A stretch of 64,000 nucleotides of DNA from Heterotrichella gracilis (taxonomy: Eukaryota > Sar > Xanthophyceae > Tribonematales > Xanthonemataceae): positions 55,893-119,892 of the forward strand of contig JAULBX010007662.1 of assembly GCA_032358255.1 (NCBI GenBank), given 5' to 3'. Under the pieces are notes generated by a model, which saw nothing but the letters and a program-made list of their open reading frames with translations, was not told where the DNA came from and ran no database searches. Both the position numbers and the translations under genes were made by a program. Below, piece after piece: positions 22,465 to 36,000 of the stretch. The number at the start of each line of letters is the position of its first letter. Position 1 is the stretch's first letter.

Positions 22465-25400
22465 TCACAACTCCCGGTGCATGGGCGCAAAGTGGATGCG
22501 CATGATCGTGAATGCCTCGCCCTTGATCACCACACCGTTGGGGCCCCACTGCAGGCACACAGCAACCATGGCACATGCAACAAGCCTACACATGCCAGGG
22601 GCAGGGACTGCGCACAGGGATGAAGCATGGAACATTCTTGCATGACTGTGCACTGCAGGTGTCCTACAGGTGCATTGCTCACTCTGCATGTGGGCCTGCC
22701 ATGCGCTGCCATCAGCACTATAGTACTGCAACCTCGAACATGCATGACATTGCAACCATTACCACTTGCGACCTCTTATGCAACAGCACTAAGCTATTAC
22801 GGCTTAATGACAATCACAATACCAATCCCACAACACTGCAGCAATGCCAATGATGGAGGGACATTGGGGATTGCGGTTAACACGCCCCATCGTAACAATG
22901 GACCTGCTGACTGTCCTGCGCCCAACCCTAGGGCACAGCACACAGATCGCAACCATGATGACATGCAATGGCGGGATGCTACGCGATTGTGATAAACAAC
23001 GGAATTACCTGCAGCTCCTCCCACCCCAGGGATGGATGCAGTACAGTCAGCAGGTCCTCGGGAAGGGGCAGGCCATGCTGGTACATCTTGGTCATGGGCA
23101 GTGGGACCTTGCACTTTGCAAACCTGTAAACAAAGGGACAAACAAAGGGTCACAGGCGCTGTCGGCAGAGCCTCCGCGTGTGGCTGTTGAACTCCAATGG
23201 TTACTGGAACCCCCACTGTGCGTTTCAGGTACAGGCGAGGGTGCACTGTGTTGGCCCTTGTACTCACGCATGTCACCTGGTTCAGAGATGCAGTCATTAA
23301 CACGGCAATGATGACACGAGCCTTTGCTGCCTACCAACAAACGCCCCAGGGTGTATTACCCGCAGATGTACCACCACCCACCTGTACACCTCCGCAGTCG
23401 GCGGCTCGGCCCCCTCCGCGACGGTGTTGTCCACGCGCGAGATCTCAAACCGCTCCCGCTGCGTCTCAAGGTACAGCACCTGAACAAGGGATGCAAGATG
23501 ATTCATACATGCTCTTGCATAATGGCAAGATGATCTTATCCCAAGCAACTTATTAGTGATTTTTTGTTAAGAAATGTTATCCCTAAACCCCATCAAGGAA
23601 TGGGATCCAGAAGAAAGGGGAACCACCAAGCAACAGGAGGAAACACCAAGCCAGAGAACAAAACCATGGTGCCGCAACTGAGAACGAGACGCACGGCAAA
23701 GGGACGGGGTCAAAGAAAAAGCAGAAGGGGATAACCGACAAAGAACACGAACAAGCAGCCGAGCCACGTGATAAGAGACAGGTACAACACCTCGCTGTGC
23801 AGGCGCGCCGAGGTCCACTGCGCAGGCTTGAGCCCCCTATCTGCCACCGCCGCCATGGAGTACTTGAGCCACGGCTCGTCGCACAGGTTGTACTGGATGG
23901 TCACCTCCTGCAGCAAGGAGAGTCACAGTTACAGACATGGCATTCCCAGCTGACCATCGACAGATTGGCTATGTTGGAATAGCAAGAGGAGAGGTGTTGT
24001 AAAATATGGTGCGCAATTGCAGCAACCGCAGCCGTGCAATTGGCTAGATCCTGTGTATTCCCTTTTCCACATCATTGTGAAACAAACAAGCACAGCTGGC
24101 GAATTGACCATGACCCATGGCTTGTGCATCCACACATGCGCCAGCCGCAGCCCAATGGCATGGTCATGCGTGGGCTATTTTCACACACCTGCACCATTCG
24201 TTGGCGCCGGTCAGTGCCAGCGGCAGACGAGCGGGTGGTCATGTTGCGCTCCAGCTGCCCAGGGATGAAGGTGGGGGTGACCTGCGGGGCGCCCTCTGGC
24301 GACGGCTCCAGTTCCACACGCGCGCCGCTGCGGGTGACCAGCCAGCACCCCTCCACCTGCGCAGTGCGATTCCATGAGGGACGACACGTCTGCGCCATGC
24401 CAGCTGGTGTAGAAACTGCCGTGTCCCAGTGGAAGAGAGAAGCAAGCCCCTATTCCCCCATAAACAAATGTGAACCTTGTCTGAGCAGTAAACTAGGAGC
24501 AAAGGGACAGCCAAGGCCACATGGGCTGCCCTGAAAACTTCTCCGCAAAATCTTGGTAACCCAATGCCGCCATAGAACTGCCTGGCGCTGCATACCCAAG
24601 AATACGTGCTACTCTGCCATCGCTGGAATGCATGTAGCTAATCAACCAACCTTGTATGAGCATCCGCTGATCTTTGCACCCCAGCCGCGCGACCGGATGC
24701 CATTCCTGAAGCAGGACGGGTAGCTGAGCTGGGGCGGGAGCGGGCGGACCACCGAGCGCACCTCCGCCACTGTGTTGGGCGGCGACGTGAGCGACTGGGA
24801 GTAGTAGCCCAGGTGCATGAGCACCGCCACCAGGTCGGAATCCTCGGTGTAAACATCGTTGCCCCACAGCTGGCGGGCGCGCACCTGCAGGCGAGCCGCC
24901 CATACATGTCATTGGCATGCATGCAAATTGCGTGGTGGGATCAATGGATGTGTCGGGTGTGCAGCAGTGCTCTGGCATGGTGGGGATGCATGTGCCGGTG
25001 CAAGGTGATGCGTGCTGGGTGCAGTGTCAATGGCTGTTGCGGCAGGGTATGGCATGGGGAGTGCACGCTGGTTGGGGTGAGCCAGCGCTTGGCTACATAC
25101 CTGATGGTTGGAGTTGCTCATACAGTGTGCTGGGATGCGGACCTGCGGCAGCACAGCAGGGATTGAGGCGATTGACACAGCATGCCATTGTGCAGCGGCA
25201 ATGAGGAGGGGCAGGCCCTTGTTGAGGCAGCACATGTGCGTACATAAAGCGACTGCCAGTGAGTCGTGCACACCGGTCAGGACTACACAGGCATCCTTTT
25301 CCGTTCATAGGCAAGCAAACTTACTTGCACCAAAGTGGATTCCTTCCCGTCCTGACCCAAGTGGCGACTGAGCTCCTTGAGAGGCTCCCCTTCCTTGTAT

Positions 25401-26343
25401 ATCAGTGTGGGTATCTTCTCAACTGCAAGGTGCCAGGTGGCAGTCAGCAACTCAGCAACGCAGGCCCTGTTACCAGGCACAAGTGACAGGCCAGGCCCCC
25501 AGCATGGCAGATGGGACACTTGGGTTCACCTTCTAGCCTCTCTAGGGTTGGCTTCTTGACTGCTGGGGGCAATGCAGGCCGAGGCTTCGTAGCCTTCCGA
25601 CTGTGATTCCGGACAGCGTCATCCTGCAGGGGCAGCAGTGCAGATATGAGGGTAGAAACAAGTGTGTAACAGGTAGCTGCCGTGTGTTGGATGGCCGATG
25701 CTAGCCTCGAGGGCAAGGCTGCATGCCCGGAGGCTGCGGGCGGGATGCCATGAAAGCACCCAGGTTCTTGCACGGACTGCCGGACGGATGTGGTTTGTTT
25801 GGAGCAGAAAACAGCAACATTCGAACGGAAAGCGAGGATGGTGTGGATGAACGTGCACGTGCCATTTCGCTGACCGCGCCACTTTCCAAAATGTCCACGT
25901 AACCTCAATGCCGGGGCACAAAGCGCCACTGCGCTTGCAAAGAACCCTTCCACATTCGGTACCCAACAGTAAAAAGACGACATACAATCAAAGGAAAGCA
26001 AGTACGTGTCTATAGAACAGAGTGGAGACACGGATATGCCAGGGATTTCTTGAACGTGGAACAGTTGGGCAACACTCAGGCTCCCAAGAGCCCTCTAAGT
26101 TCGCAGACACCTGCTCCGGGTGCACCTTCCACGCCGAAAATAGCTTGAACACGACTGAACGCACGCACACGAGGCTTGACAAAGGGGCAGTGCATCAAAT
26201 CTAACGTCATACATGCAGATAATGCATGCATAGGAGTCACCCACGTTGTGTTGCGCAGCAGGCTCCACCCTCTGGACTTTGGTGCCGTTTGACACTTGCT
26301 CACTTGTGTCTTGAAACGCCTCTTGGCCAGTTCGTTTGGACAT
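22465..26343 (-). CDS. Rxt3-like histone deacetylase complex protein
   Basis: Exons in transcript order: 26343-26245, 25623-25530, 25422-25325, 24884-24651, 24356-24189, 23907-23791, 23479-23382, 23123-23009, 22548-22465. Phases agree and the product is 368 aa. The exon at 24884 begins VRARQLWGNDVYTEDSDLVA followed by VLMHLGYYSQS, the core of the Rxt3 domain (W-G-DVYTDDSDLV-VL-H-G). Downstream blocks (EVTIQYNLCDEPWLKYS, FEISRV, a C-terminal WGPNGVVIKGEAF) extend the conserved region. In yeast, Rxt3 is a subunit of the Rpd3L histone deacetylase complex; its biochemical role is poorly defined. Inference: nuclear chromatin regulator. The weakest step is the first intron (26244-25624), which could hide a small exon near 26150. 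Confidence 0.75.
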
Positions 26344-27657
26344 GTTGTTTGATTGAGGGCCCGCTTCAACTTGTGCTGGGTCGTCTTTCAGGGCAACGAC
26401 AGAGTCACCATCGCGGTAGAGGACACACGTGGCAAATGGACTGTATCAGACTGGGTGCGGTCCTTTCATGAACAGCAAACGATTGCGTCCTCTCAAAGAA
26501 TAACCAGAATAACCAGGCAACCTCCGCAACCACCACAATGGTGATGGTCGTTGATCAAACGCGAGCCTGGCTGCAGCTCAGTTGAAAACCACGAGCCCAG
26601 CATACCACGCGAAGGCACACCTGGGGTTTCTCAGGCGTGATGTGCTAGTCTGCTGCCAAAACGTAACACTACTGGCGACGACAGCACCTCTTTGCTGGAG
26701 AATAGCTGCTCCGCCTCGATGAGCTCAAAACTTGGCACCAGGCACAGGCAGTGGACGAAGGGGTGGTGATGTAGTACACGGATAACGCGTGTGAAAATGC
26801 CAACCCGTGGTGGCCAGAAAAAAGGAATTTTGAAGAAAAAAGAGAACGCCCACCAAGGACCAGCCACTGGTGAGGCTGAGGCTGCCGTGGTTCAGATACT
26901 GGTGAGGCTGAGGCTGCCCGCATGAGCTGCCAGCACAGATCTGGCCGCCGCTGGCACAGGGTTTGCCACCCTACAACCCCAACCGTTGAGCAACAAAGAC
27001 TGTGGCTTGCACCCCTCTTGGGGCAAAGCAACAGGTGTAGTCAGAGTAAAGATGATACATCTTTGTAATCATTACACAGATTGTATCAAGCCATGCCATA
27101 TAATATCCTTGATGCTGTTCTAGCTAATTGCGCAGCTATGGACGAGCGGCAAAACCAACGAAACAAGCGCCCCTGCACAGGACAAGCACGCTCCCAGCCA
27201 GTAAAACAAATTCTGTAGGTAAAAAGCGAGAACAACATGCAAGTGCATCCTGGAACAACAGAAAAGCTTCAAAACACCACCTATGGCACGACACAAACGA
27301 CTGGTTTTCTCAGGTTCCTTCCAAAGTGCACCCACCTGGGTCGCATTGCGGCACACAAATTCAAGTCACTTGTTTAAAAGACTCCTAATTACTCCGTAAC
27401 TCCCACAGTACAATATGCACTCGAAACAAATCAGCAAAAGCTGGAGGGAAAGCACACTGCTTGATGATTTTGGCAGGGCTTTCCAAGCAGTTCAACGGCC
27501 GCGAGTGTGCGCCCGCAACCCCACCCTCACTCACTAGCAACTTGCCACCAGGCCACAAACCGTTGCGTCCCGAAAACTCTGTCTAACATTAACGCTGCAG
27601 GGCACCAATACTGCGGGGCAAACATACTGTACAAAAACCCGCACACCCCCTTTCAGC
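26344..27657. other. Intergenic, no gene seen
   Basis: Lies between the Rxt3-like start and the THF1 stop. One short direct repeat (ACTGGTGAGGCTGAGGCTGC, two copies at about 26869 and 26899) is present. A minus-strand open frame at 26631-26867 is Phe/Trp-rich and has no supporting neighbours. Confidence 0.4.
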
Positions 27658-29054
27658 TTATGCTGACGCCGGCTGCTCAGAGGGCGTCTCCTCTGCCTTG
27701 GCAGCTGCAGCAGCCTTGGCTGCCTCCCGCTCTGCCTGCTTCTTCTTCTCCCTCTCCATCAGCTCAGCCATCAGCTCCTTGGCTGCGCTCAGCTTGGACA
27801 GGATGCCCTTGTACAGTTTCAAGTCCCTGTTCACTGCCTCCAGCGACACGTTGAGGGACTTGGTCAGGTCAGCGAGCACCTTTGGGTCCTTGGCGCCCGT
27901 CTGCTCAAGCAGCTTGAACAGGCCGATGGCGAAGAACTTTGAGTACTGAAATTGCCCTGCGGCAGCGCGGGAGGCGATGTCTGCCAGGGCCTTCTGCACT
28001 GCGTCGCCCTCTGCGTCTGGCTTGATGTCTGTGGGGCTAGACAGGCTCTTTGCCCACGACTCCAGCCTCTCAGCATCAGAGAGGTACTTCTCAGGGTCCT
28101 CCTCCAGGGCAGAGACGTACGCGTTGAACACTGCCTTCTTCTCCTCCTCTGGGAGCCCACCCAGCACCTGCTCAAAGATGCTTGCTACCCCCAGGCCGTG
28201 CACCTGCAGCAGAAGGAGTTCTACATCACCACCTGACCAAGGCTTGGGTGCGACTGGGCAGGACAGGCAGCTTGAACGGCCCCATGGGCTTCAAAAGAAG
28301 CGACCCAGCAACACCTCAGAACTGATCAGAACCCGGCAGTGGCACTGCTACGCAGCTGATAGGCAACCAGGGAATATCAACAGTCAGGAAGCGGCTAGGT
28401 GCGCCTCCCAGGTGGCCACACAACACAGTGGTGACCACAATGTGAACGCAGGGCTTAAAGGATGTACCTTGCTTAGTAAAAGGTTTGGCTTCAGCCACAC
28501 AACATACCTCATCATATTGGTACTGCTTGCTGTATCGTGCAAAATGCTGCAACACAATCAGCTCTTGAACAACGCCGGAGTAGATAGCAGGCATGGGCTT
28601 CTTGTAAGCTTCAAGCAGCTTCTTCTTTGTGTCCGAAACAGTGGGAGGGGCCCACGCTGCACCAGGGAACTCAAAGTTCAGACACACAGTCCGTTCAGCC
28701 TCCACTCATCGCGCAGAGGCAGAAAGCAGGCACTTTTGCGGTTCTCAGGTACAGGTACACCCAACGCATACACAATCATTCGCATGCAGTATTGATGCTT
28801 GCGCCCAACTTACCAGCAGAGACCGAAACAGTCGCGGCTCTTGGGCGGGATGTGGTAATGGCACTTTTCCTGGTCACCAGCAACCTGCACCGCAAATCAC
28901 TTTAGTTACAGAGGGTTCGTAACGTGGGCCGCACAGGACCTCAAAACGCACACTGTGCTTACCGACTGGAACTGCACAGCTTCTGCCTCAGCTGTGTGGG
29001 CTGTGCCTGCACTCGTGTGCTGGTGACCCCGGATGCTCTCATGGTGCTCTGCAT
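27658..29054 (-). CDS. THF1: Thylakoid formation 1 / Psb29, chloroplast
   Basis: Exons in transcript order: 29054-28963, 28884-28814, 28704-28508, 28203-27658. Phases agree and the product is 301 aa. The first ~55 residues are Ser/Thr/Arg-rich with no acidic residue (SAITTSRPRAATVSVSA), as expected of a chloroplast transit peptide. The mature part has the family core: TVSDTKKKLLEAYKKPMPAI, then VVQELIVLQHFARYSKQYQYD, then VFNAYVSALEEDPEKYLSDA. It ends in a charged coiled coil (LMEREKKKQAEREAAKAAA) and an Ala/Glu-rich tail, as in plant and cyanobacterial relatives. THF1/Psb29 acts in thylakoid membrane biogenesis, photosystem II-LHCII dynamics and FtsH protease accumulation. Length and domain are complete. 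Confidence 0.92.
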
Positions 29055-29874
29055 GGCGGCAATTTGTGCAAGGCAAGCGATCAGACACGGAGGTTTGCTT
29101 GCAAACCACACGGAAGGAAATAGTTGTATCGAAAGGACTGCAAATGGACGACTGTGGTGTCTGTGAACAAGTGAAGTATGGTGCTCTGCAGCCCACAAGC
29201 TGTGGCTATAACGAATGGACTTGTCACTTGGCTGCAATCTGAGTGGCGGATTTCTACCCAAGGGGGGCACAATTAAGTGGCCTTCATTGATTGGCCATGT
29301 TGTTTCTAGATACTTAGAATTGTGACCTAGCCACCTTGGCATTGTTTCAAGCTCAAAAGCGTGGTCTTCGTACCCAAAACTTCCAGGTCAAAAACAAAGG
29401 GTTCAAATTTTCTTGCACGCTATTGTGTGCTGGGATCAACGCTCTCAGACTACTCCGCGCTCTTCATCCTTTTGCTACCCGCCGGCGAACCCAGGGGGAC
29501 CGGACCCCGGTATGAAAAAACCCTCGCCCCACAGCAGTCCCACTTATTGATATAGTACAGGAGATAAAACACTAGGGTTTGTTACCCCCCCGCACACACA
29601 CAGTTGAATAGTCACCCCATCGCAGGCTAATCGTTCTTCACTTGTGGGTATTTCCTTTCTTTTAGCTGGGCAGCTTTGAATTTGGAAACGAATACATACT
29701 GATATCCACTGCACAAGGATAAAAGGCGGACCAACTGGAGTGTGGCCATGGCAATGGGGGAATGGGGCGCAGACATGCAACAGGTTATGCGCACTTAATA
29801 GCAAATAGCGAAGTGACCATCTTGAGGAAGCGCAAGTGCTGCAAACTTGTAGCATACGCGCAAGTCGGCACCCT
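29055..29874. other. Intergenic, no gene seen
   Basis: Presumed promoter of THF1 and 3' flank of the next minus-strand gene. No coding frame is supported. Confidence 0.4.
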
Positions 29875-32148
29875 CTACACCACATACGCTTTTGCACGCA
29901 TTGGGCGCTGAGCAATTGCCTCCGCCAGTGCCTCCTCTACCCCTGGCACGTCATACAAACCCCCCTTGATGATGGGGAACAGAAGTGCCGCATCCGCCTC
30001 AGAGATAGGCGCACCATCCTCAATTCCTGCCAGAGGCAAGCCAACCCAAATCAGCCGTATACACACACCAAATGGACCACCAGATATGAGCAGCGCATGC
30101 CTGCAAGGTCGCCGTGAACAGCAAACCCTGCAGGATGCAGTGACAATCGCCCAGTCGATGGTGCACTTACCCAGGGCCAGGCGTGCCAATGCATCCACCG
30201 CCACTATCACCATGTCTTCCACTTTGGGCAGCGGCCGATCAATGTAGGCGTATTTCTGCAGGGAAGGGCGCGCAGGTGTGGGAAGGTATGGCGGCTCAAT
30301 ATGCATGCCAAGGTATGAGACGATAACAACCGGATTTCCGGAAGCGGCTTGCAACATTGTGGCAGCCTTTAATGAACATCTGACTCAAGCAAATATCCAC
30401 CTTTTCTCAGGCCCGGTACAGGCTGGCCACATCCTTGCCATCCTTGCAAAAGACCATGTATGTCATGTGCACAATTCCATCGGCCCGATGCAATCATGCA
30501 ATGCCCCTCCTGCGATACTAGCATGGTATGGTAATGCTACAGATTTACAGCACACCGCAGTGCCCTGCTTGCCTCACCTTGAACACAAGGTCCTTGCTTT
30601 GTTCAAATCGGTCCATTTCAATCTCCAGATCTTGCCTGCACATGCATACAGCAGGGTGAGGAAAGGCATGCACTCATAACCCAGTATACGCCGCGCTTAG
30701 GAATATCCACAACCAATTGAACCCCTACATGTGGCCTGTGCATGTCGGGCGATGCTAATGAGCTGCATCGAAATTCTCCACCATGCACCTACTTAACATA
30801 CAGTCAAACAAAATGCAGTGCCGCGAACAGCATTGTGTAAGACACTACAGATGATCAATCCGCGCCAGTTGCCCCATGATAGACCGCCACCACCACCAGC
30901 AGCGTAACGTACGTGACTCGCAGCCTCCTTGCGCCCGCCATGACATCCCGCGTCTGCACGATGCCTGCGCCTGTGCGCGCCATCCACAGGAACATGAGCA
31001 CGTAGCGCCGGTTGGCGACGCCTGGGTACACCTTTTCAAGGTCTGCCATGGCGATGTTGAAGCCCTCTGGTGCCGCTTCAAACACCGCCCGGCAGTATTC
31101 GGGGTATGCCTGTGGGGTGCAGGGAGTGATGGGTATAATGGAGCTGGTAGTTATCAATACATCTTGATTGCAAGTCGTGCATTGCGCATCCGCATCCCTC
31201 CTGCTGCTGAGCATTTTGTAAAAATGCCCTTGTGCGTGGCTTGCTGAGTCATGCGCCAGCACGCTTGTGGTCAGCTACATGCATTCCCATAGTAGCGCAA
31301 GCCAAATGACATGGAATTCAAGTGAATGCGCCATGTGAACTTGCTGCCGACGTCCTCTGCACCGCAGCCCAGCGGGTGAAAGCCCACTTGCGCTGTCTCT
31401 GTGGCTTACCAGGGAGTCGTTGCCCACTCCTCCCTCAGGTGCGGTGAGCCGTGACAGCAGGCCAACCACTGGCAGCGCACCCTGGACCTGCCTGGCAAAT
31501 TTAAGCACGGTGGCGCCAAAGCCCCTGTGCGCCAAAACGTGCACAGGTGAGGCAAGGAACGCAGCACCAGCACTACTTGCACGCAAGTGGGACTATTGCT
31601 GGAGTCTCTTGGGACATGTGCACGGAGATGAAGCTTGCAGGTATGCCATCACAGGACAGGCAGAGGCTACCGGGCCAACTACCATTCCTGCGCCTTGCTA
31701 AAATGGCTTCCAAGTAGTATTATACTAGGTCCTTCAAACACGGATGTCCTAGGTGGTTCCCAACGCACCCGTCTTGTGCAGCAGCGTGGACCTGCATCCT
31801 GGAGACCCTCCTGGTGCAGCTGCGGGTGCTGAAGACTGGGAAGGGCAGCCCTACAGAGGAGCAGACACTCAGCACTCAGCACTGGTCCCTGGCGTTTATT
31901 GCACTCGGTGCTGTGGATAGTGGTATAAAGGCAGCTAAATGCGTGGCTGCAACTTCCAGAAGCACCAACACTGTACTAATAGCAAGTACTGTGTTGCTTG
32001 TGGTACACTGATAAACAGGCCTACAGCTGCACAATGGCTAGGGTTCAATGGCTAGCTTGCCTAGCTCACCTGGTGTGTTGCTGCCCGCTGAAGCGTGAGT
32101 GGATGGGCTCCAAGAAGAGGTGGCCATCGTAGGGCACGATGAACTTGC
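29875..32148 (-). CDS. Probable plastid protein resembling photosystem I assembly factor PSA3 (5' end missing)
   Basis: Exons in transcript order: 32148-32070, 31524-31410, 31109-30913, 30635-30578, 30255-30171, 30026-29875. Phases agree and they give about 228 aa of C-terminal sequence. Visible blocks: FIVPYDGHLFLEPIHSR, ALPVVGLLSRLTAPEGG, AYPEYCRAVFEAAPEGF, NRRYVLMFLWMARTGAG, DLEIEMDRFEQSKDLV, KYAYIDRPLPKVEDMV. From memory this pattern fits the plant PSA3 family (chloroplast factor for photosystem I assembly); I could not search, so the name stays tentative. The protein looks soluble and helical. The first coding exon is unresolved: a candidate is the ATG-started open segment 33011-32862, but it would end in phase 0 where phase 1 is needed. 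Confidence 0.6.
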
Positions 32149-33047
32149 CTGCAAGGCCGAGAGGGCCATGGTATCCAACGTAAAAGGCTACAAAGCTTTT
32201 CACTCTGGGCAGCAACAGCTAGTAATTCGTTGGAGCCCACGAAGTGGTGGTTGCGCACTCGCCAGGCTTATTGGCTTTTAGTTTGTTTCCTTGCAACTGT
32301 TCTCTTGCAGTGTTTACGCTCGTGCTCTTGCCCGTGTGGAGCCTGAACAGACTAGCCAAACTTCAAAAAGTGGGCAGCCAGCAGCCAGCAACAGTCTATC
32401 TATCTACCTATTTACCGGCCCTGTTGCAGTCAATATTGAGGTAACACAACAAGATATTTCACAAGCCGTGAAGCGCACAACAAACCTCAAGGCTGCACGC
32501 CGTTTAGTGCCATCGCTTGATACGATGGCATCGCAAGGATAAGGTTTGGGGTGGGTGGTATGCTACTGAAGCGGGGACGTTTTCGCTAAAAAGAAAGTTT
32601 GAAAACAGAACAGGTTTAAGACTCCAGGAGTGCTCACGGTGATGTTCGCGTCTCCTTATGACCTTCTCCGGACCAAGCGTTGGTCATTGTATCCGACGAG
32701 GAGGGTGATGTCAACAGTCTGTCCTTTTTTTATGCATGCAAGCACTTTGTCTCCACACTTGGACCAACACCAGCTGTGTACGAGGGGTTCCTACTATAGT
32801 GCTGTAAGAACGCTTTACCTAGTGGGTCTGTGTTTAAAAGACCCGTGCCAGCTGCTCTCACCTGCATCACCTGCTGCAGCAACGACCCTACTTTTCTAGG
32901 ACACATTTCAAACTTCACAGGTGTATGTATGCATGCATGTGCTAGGTGACACTGGTGTTCGAGATCTCTGTATTTAGCCTTCGGCGTTGTGCCAACAGAA
33001 AGAACTGCCATGCCGCTGGCCAGCTATTTCCCTGTGCCACCCACCGT
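32149..33047. promoter_or_regulatory. Divergent 5' region between the PSA3-like and MutY genes
   Basis: Genes on the two strands face away from each other across about 0.9 kb. The region includes the candidate minus-strand first exon 33011-32862 (opens MAVLSVGTTPKAKYRDLEHQ), whose ATG lies only 37 bp from the upstream in-frame MutY ATG. A shared bidirectional promoter is inferred; no specific element is recognised. Confidence 0.4.
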
Positions 33048-36000
33048 ATGCGCAGTATTGCCCGCCTCCACTCAAACCCACCAGGGTTGAAGCTGTTCAA
33101 ACCGCACACCTACTCCAAACCTGTCACATCCTGGAAGTTCTGGAGTAATCTCCAGGCATCCGCCACAGAAATGGCACCCAAGGCCCGCAGTGCTGGCACC
33201 AAGCGCCGTAAGGGTACAGATGCAGACCCCGCATCACAGTCTATACAATCAGAGGATCATGACCCTAGCCTGGCTGATATTGAGGATGTCCCTTCCTTCA
33301 GCGCCGATGAAAGGTCCAAGGTGGGTGCTGCAGTCAAACACTGGTGTGGTTGGGTGGTTGGTGCAATTTGTGCCACGCTACCACACCTGTGTTGGTAAGC
33401 CTGTGTTGGTAAGCCTGCAAGTTAACTTTGCCCTCAATTTCATAACCTATACCACAGCATGCCGACACCCAACACGCAAGCATGCTACTAGCACTTACTA
33501 TCAACCGCCACCCTGGCAGATACAGCAGCAGCTAGTCCACTGGTACGACCACAACCACCGCATCCTGCCCTGGAGGAGGAACTATCACTCGAAACTGGAC
33601 CGGGGGGAAGGAGCCACCAAGGGGGGCGCCGCACTGGACCTGCCTCTGCAGGAGTTTGCATATCGCGTGTGGGTGTGCGAGGTGATGTCACAACAGACAC
33701 AGGTGCGCAGCAGCAACATGGGTGCACAGCAGGGGTTTATGTCTGGCAAATCTGGGGCATGAAAGGATGGAAAGAGAGGGACGAGCGCAGCACCTCCGTA
33801 TGGGGACACAGGCCTGCAGCAAGGCCACTTGCACCAGCAAACACAGCAGCGCATGTGCATGGCATAGCATGTGCTTATCCTTGCATTTTGCAGGGATTTG
33901 AAGGCACCCCTTGAAGGTGAAGCAATACCGACTGTCAGTTATGGCTGTCAGGGGCAAACCCATAACCAGCGGATTCTTCCACTACCCTGTACAGCTAGTG
34001 TTGTGCAGTATGCACCTCGCAATCCAAGGGGTGACACATGACGATGATAACAATTGCATGCGTGGACTCTCCAAGGACCACATCCTTGTTTGCATCACTC
34101 TTCATGCGCTCCCCCATGCAGGTCCCACGGGTGGTTGAGTACTTCAACAAATGGACCGCCAAGTGGCCCACCGTGGCAGCGCTGGCAGCCGCATCCCTGG
34201 AGGAGGTGAACCACATGTGGGCGGGGCTGGGGTACTACCGCAGGGCGAAATACCTGCTGGATGGGGCAAAATATGTGGTGGAGGAGCTGAGGGGCACATT
34301 CCCGATCACCGCAGCGGAAATGCTCAAGATTCCTGGTGGGTAGCCTCCACGTGCATGGGTGTCACATCTGTGTGTCAGCAGCTATGCTAGTGCTAATTGG
34401 TTCCCTGGCATGACGTGTGCCATACCTGTGTATTGGACCATCATGGTGCGCATTTTGAAAATTGCAGCGCATGTTGCCTGAACGGCGAGTTCTGGATGGG
34501 AATGGAAAAAGTTTTAGGGTGTTGTATGTTTTAGTGCATAATGATATGAATGGCATCGAGGCCAAGCGATGCAGCCCGTTTGCATGTTGATGGTGTGGTA
34601 ACACATGCTGGCGAATCCTGCAGGGGTTGGGCATTACACCAGCCACGCAGTCGCCTCCATCGCCTTCAGCCAGGCTGTGGCGGCGGTGGATGCAAACGTG
34701 ATCCGAGTGGTGTCGCGCCTGCGCCGGCTGACGGTAAACCCCAAGGAAGGGTCTTCAGCCAAGCTGTACAGCATCCTCGCGCAGCAGCTGATTGACACCG
34801 ACAGGCCTGGCGACTTCAACCAGGTGAGTTATAGATTCACGAACATGGGTACTATTTTGTACAGATCTGTCAGAGGTGTGCAATGGGTGAAACGCTCATG
34901 AGGAGATTACCGACATGTTGTGCGTGCCAGGCGTCTGTGCGCAACAGTAGATTGTCAATGCAGTTGGCATCACAGCAATTCCAACCACGTTCGCAGGCTA
35001 TGATGGAGCTTGGCGCCACGGTGTGCACCGTGCACCAGCCCCCTGCCTGCGCTTCCTGCCCAATCAGGGAGCAGTGCCAGGCATATGGGGAGGTGCGGGA
35101 GTATGAGGCGAATGGGGGGGATCTGGACAGCGAGCATGCGCCACGTGTCACTGCTTACCCTGTCAAGGTAGGGTGTGGATGATTTGACGGCTGGAATCGC
35201 CTGGGGACTGGTGGGTTTGAGTTCAATGATTCCACTTATTAAGATCACCAAGGCACAGTTTTGTGGATGGGTGCGAGTAGCTAGTTGTCTACACTGGCAT
35301 GCATGTAAAATCCATGTGGAAATTAATTCATCTTGTGGGCTGCCCCCCAGGCTGAGAAGGCACAGAAGCGCGAGGAGCATGTGTCTGTGCGGGTGGTGCG
35401 CCTGGTGGAGGAAGGGGGGCAAAAGGGCAGCGCGCAGTACCTACTGGTACAACGGCCAGCCGAGGGGCTGCTGGCAGGTGAGTGGATGTAGGTCTCGGCA
35501 CAATGTGTTCATACCAAGGGGGAAAAGTGAAACTACAATCCTACTTGCAGTGAGTTTTCAGCGTACTGCAGGCAGGTATCATATGCCCAATAAGTACCAG
35601 TTTATCTTTTTAGGGGGCTGCCTGATGCCGGTGACTGAGTAAATGGCAGAACGGCATTTTGTGCCAATGTATTCACCAACCGTGGTGGTGGGTGTGCATG
35701 CAGGGCTGTGGGAGTTCCCTAGTGCGGCGGTGGCCGCATCTGACGAGGAAGATTCCCGGGGTCAGGCCCTGGATGACCTGTTTTGCACCACCCTGCGGCT
35801 ACCGGGCAAGAGGGGTGCCTCGTGGCAAGCAGGGGCTGTGCGGCAGCTGGGCAGCGTGACGCACACCTTCAGCCACATACGCATGAGCCTGCATGTGGAA
35901 CTGGTGCAGGTGGGTAGGGTGGGATATTGCCACAAGATGCAGACCCTAAAACCCTAAATTCCTCAAAGTGGTTGGGACATAGGGACGCGATCAGTGAAGC

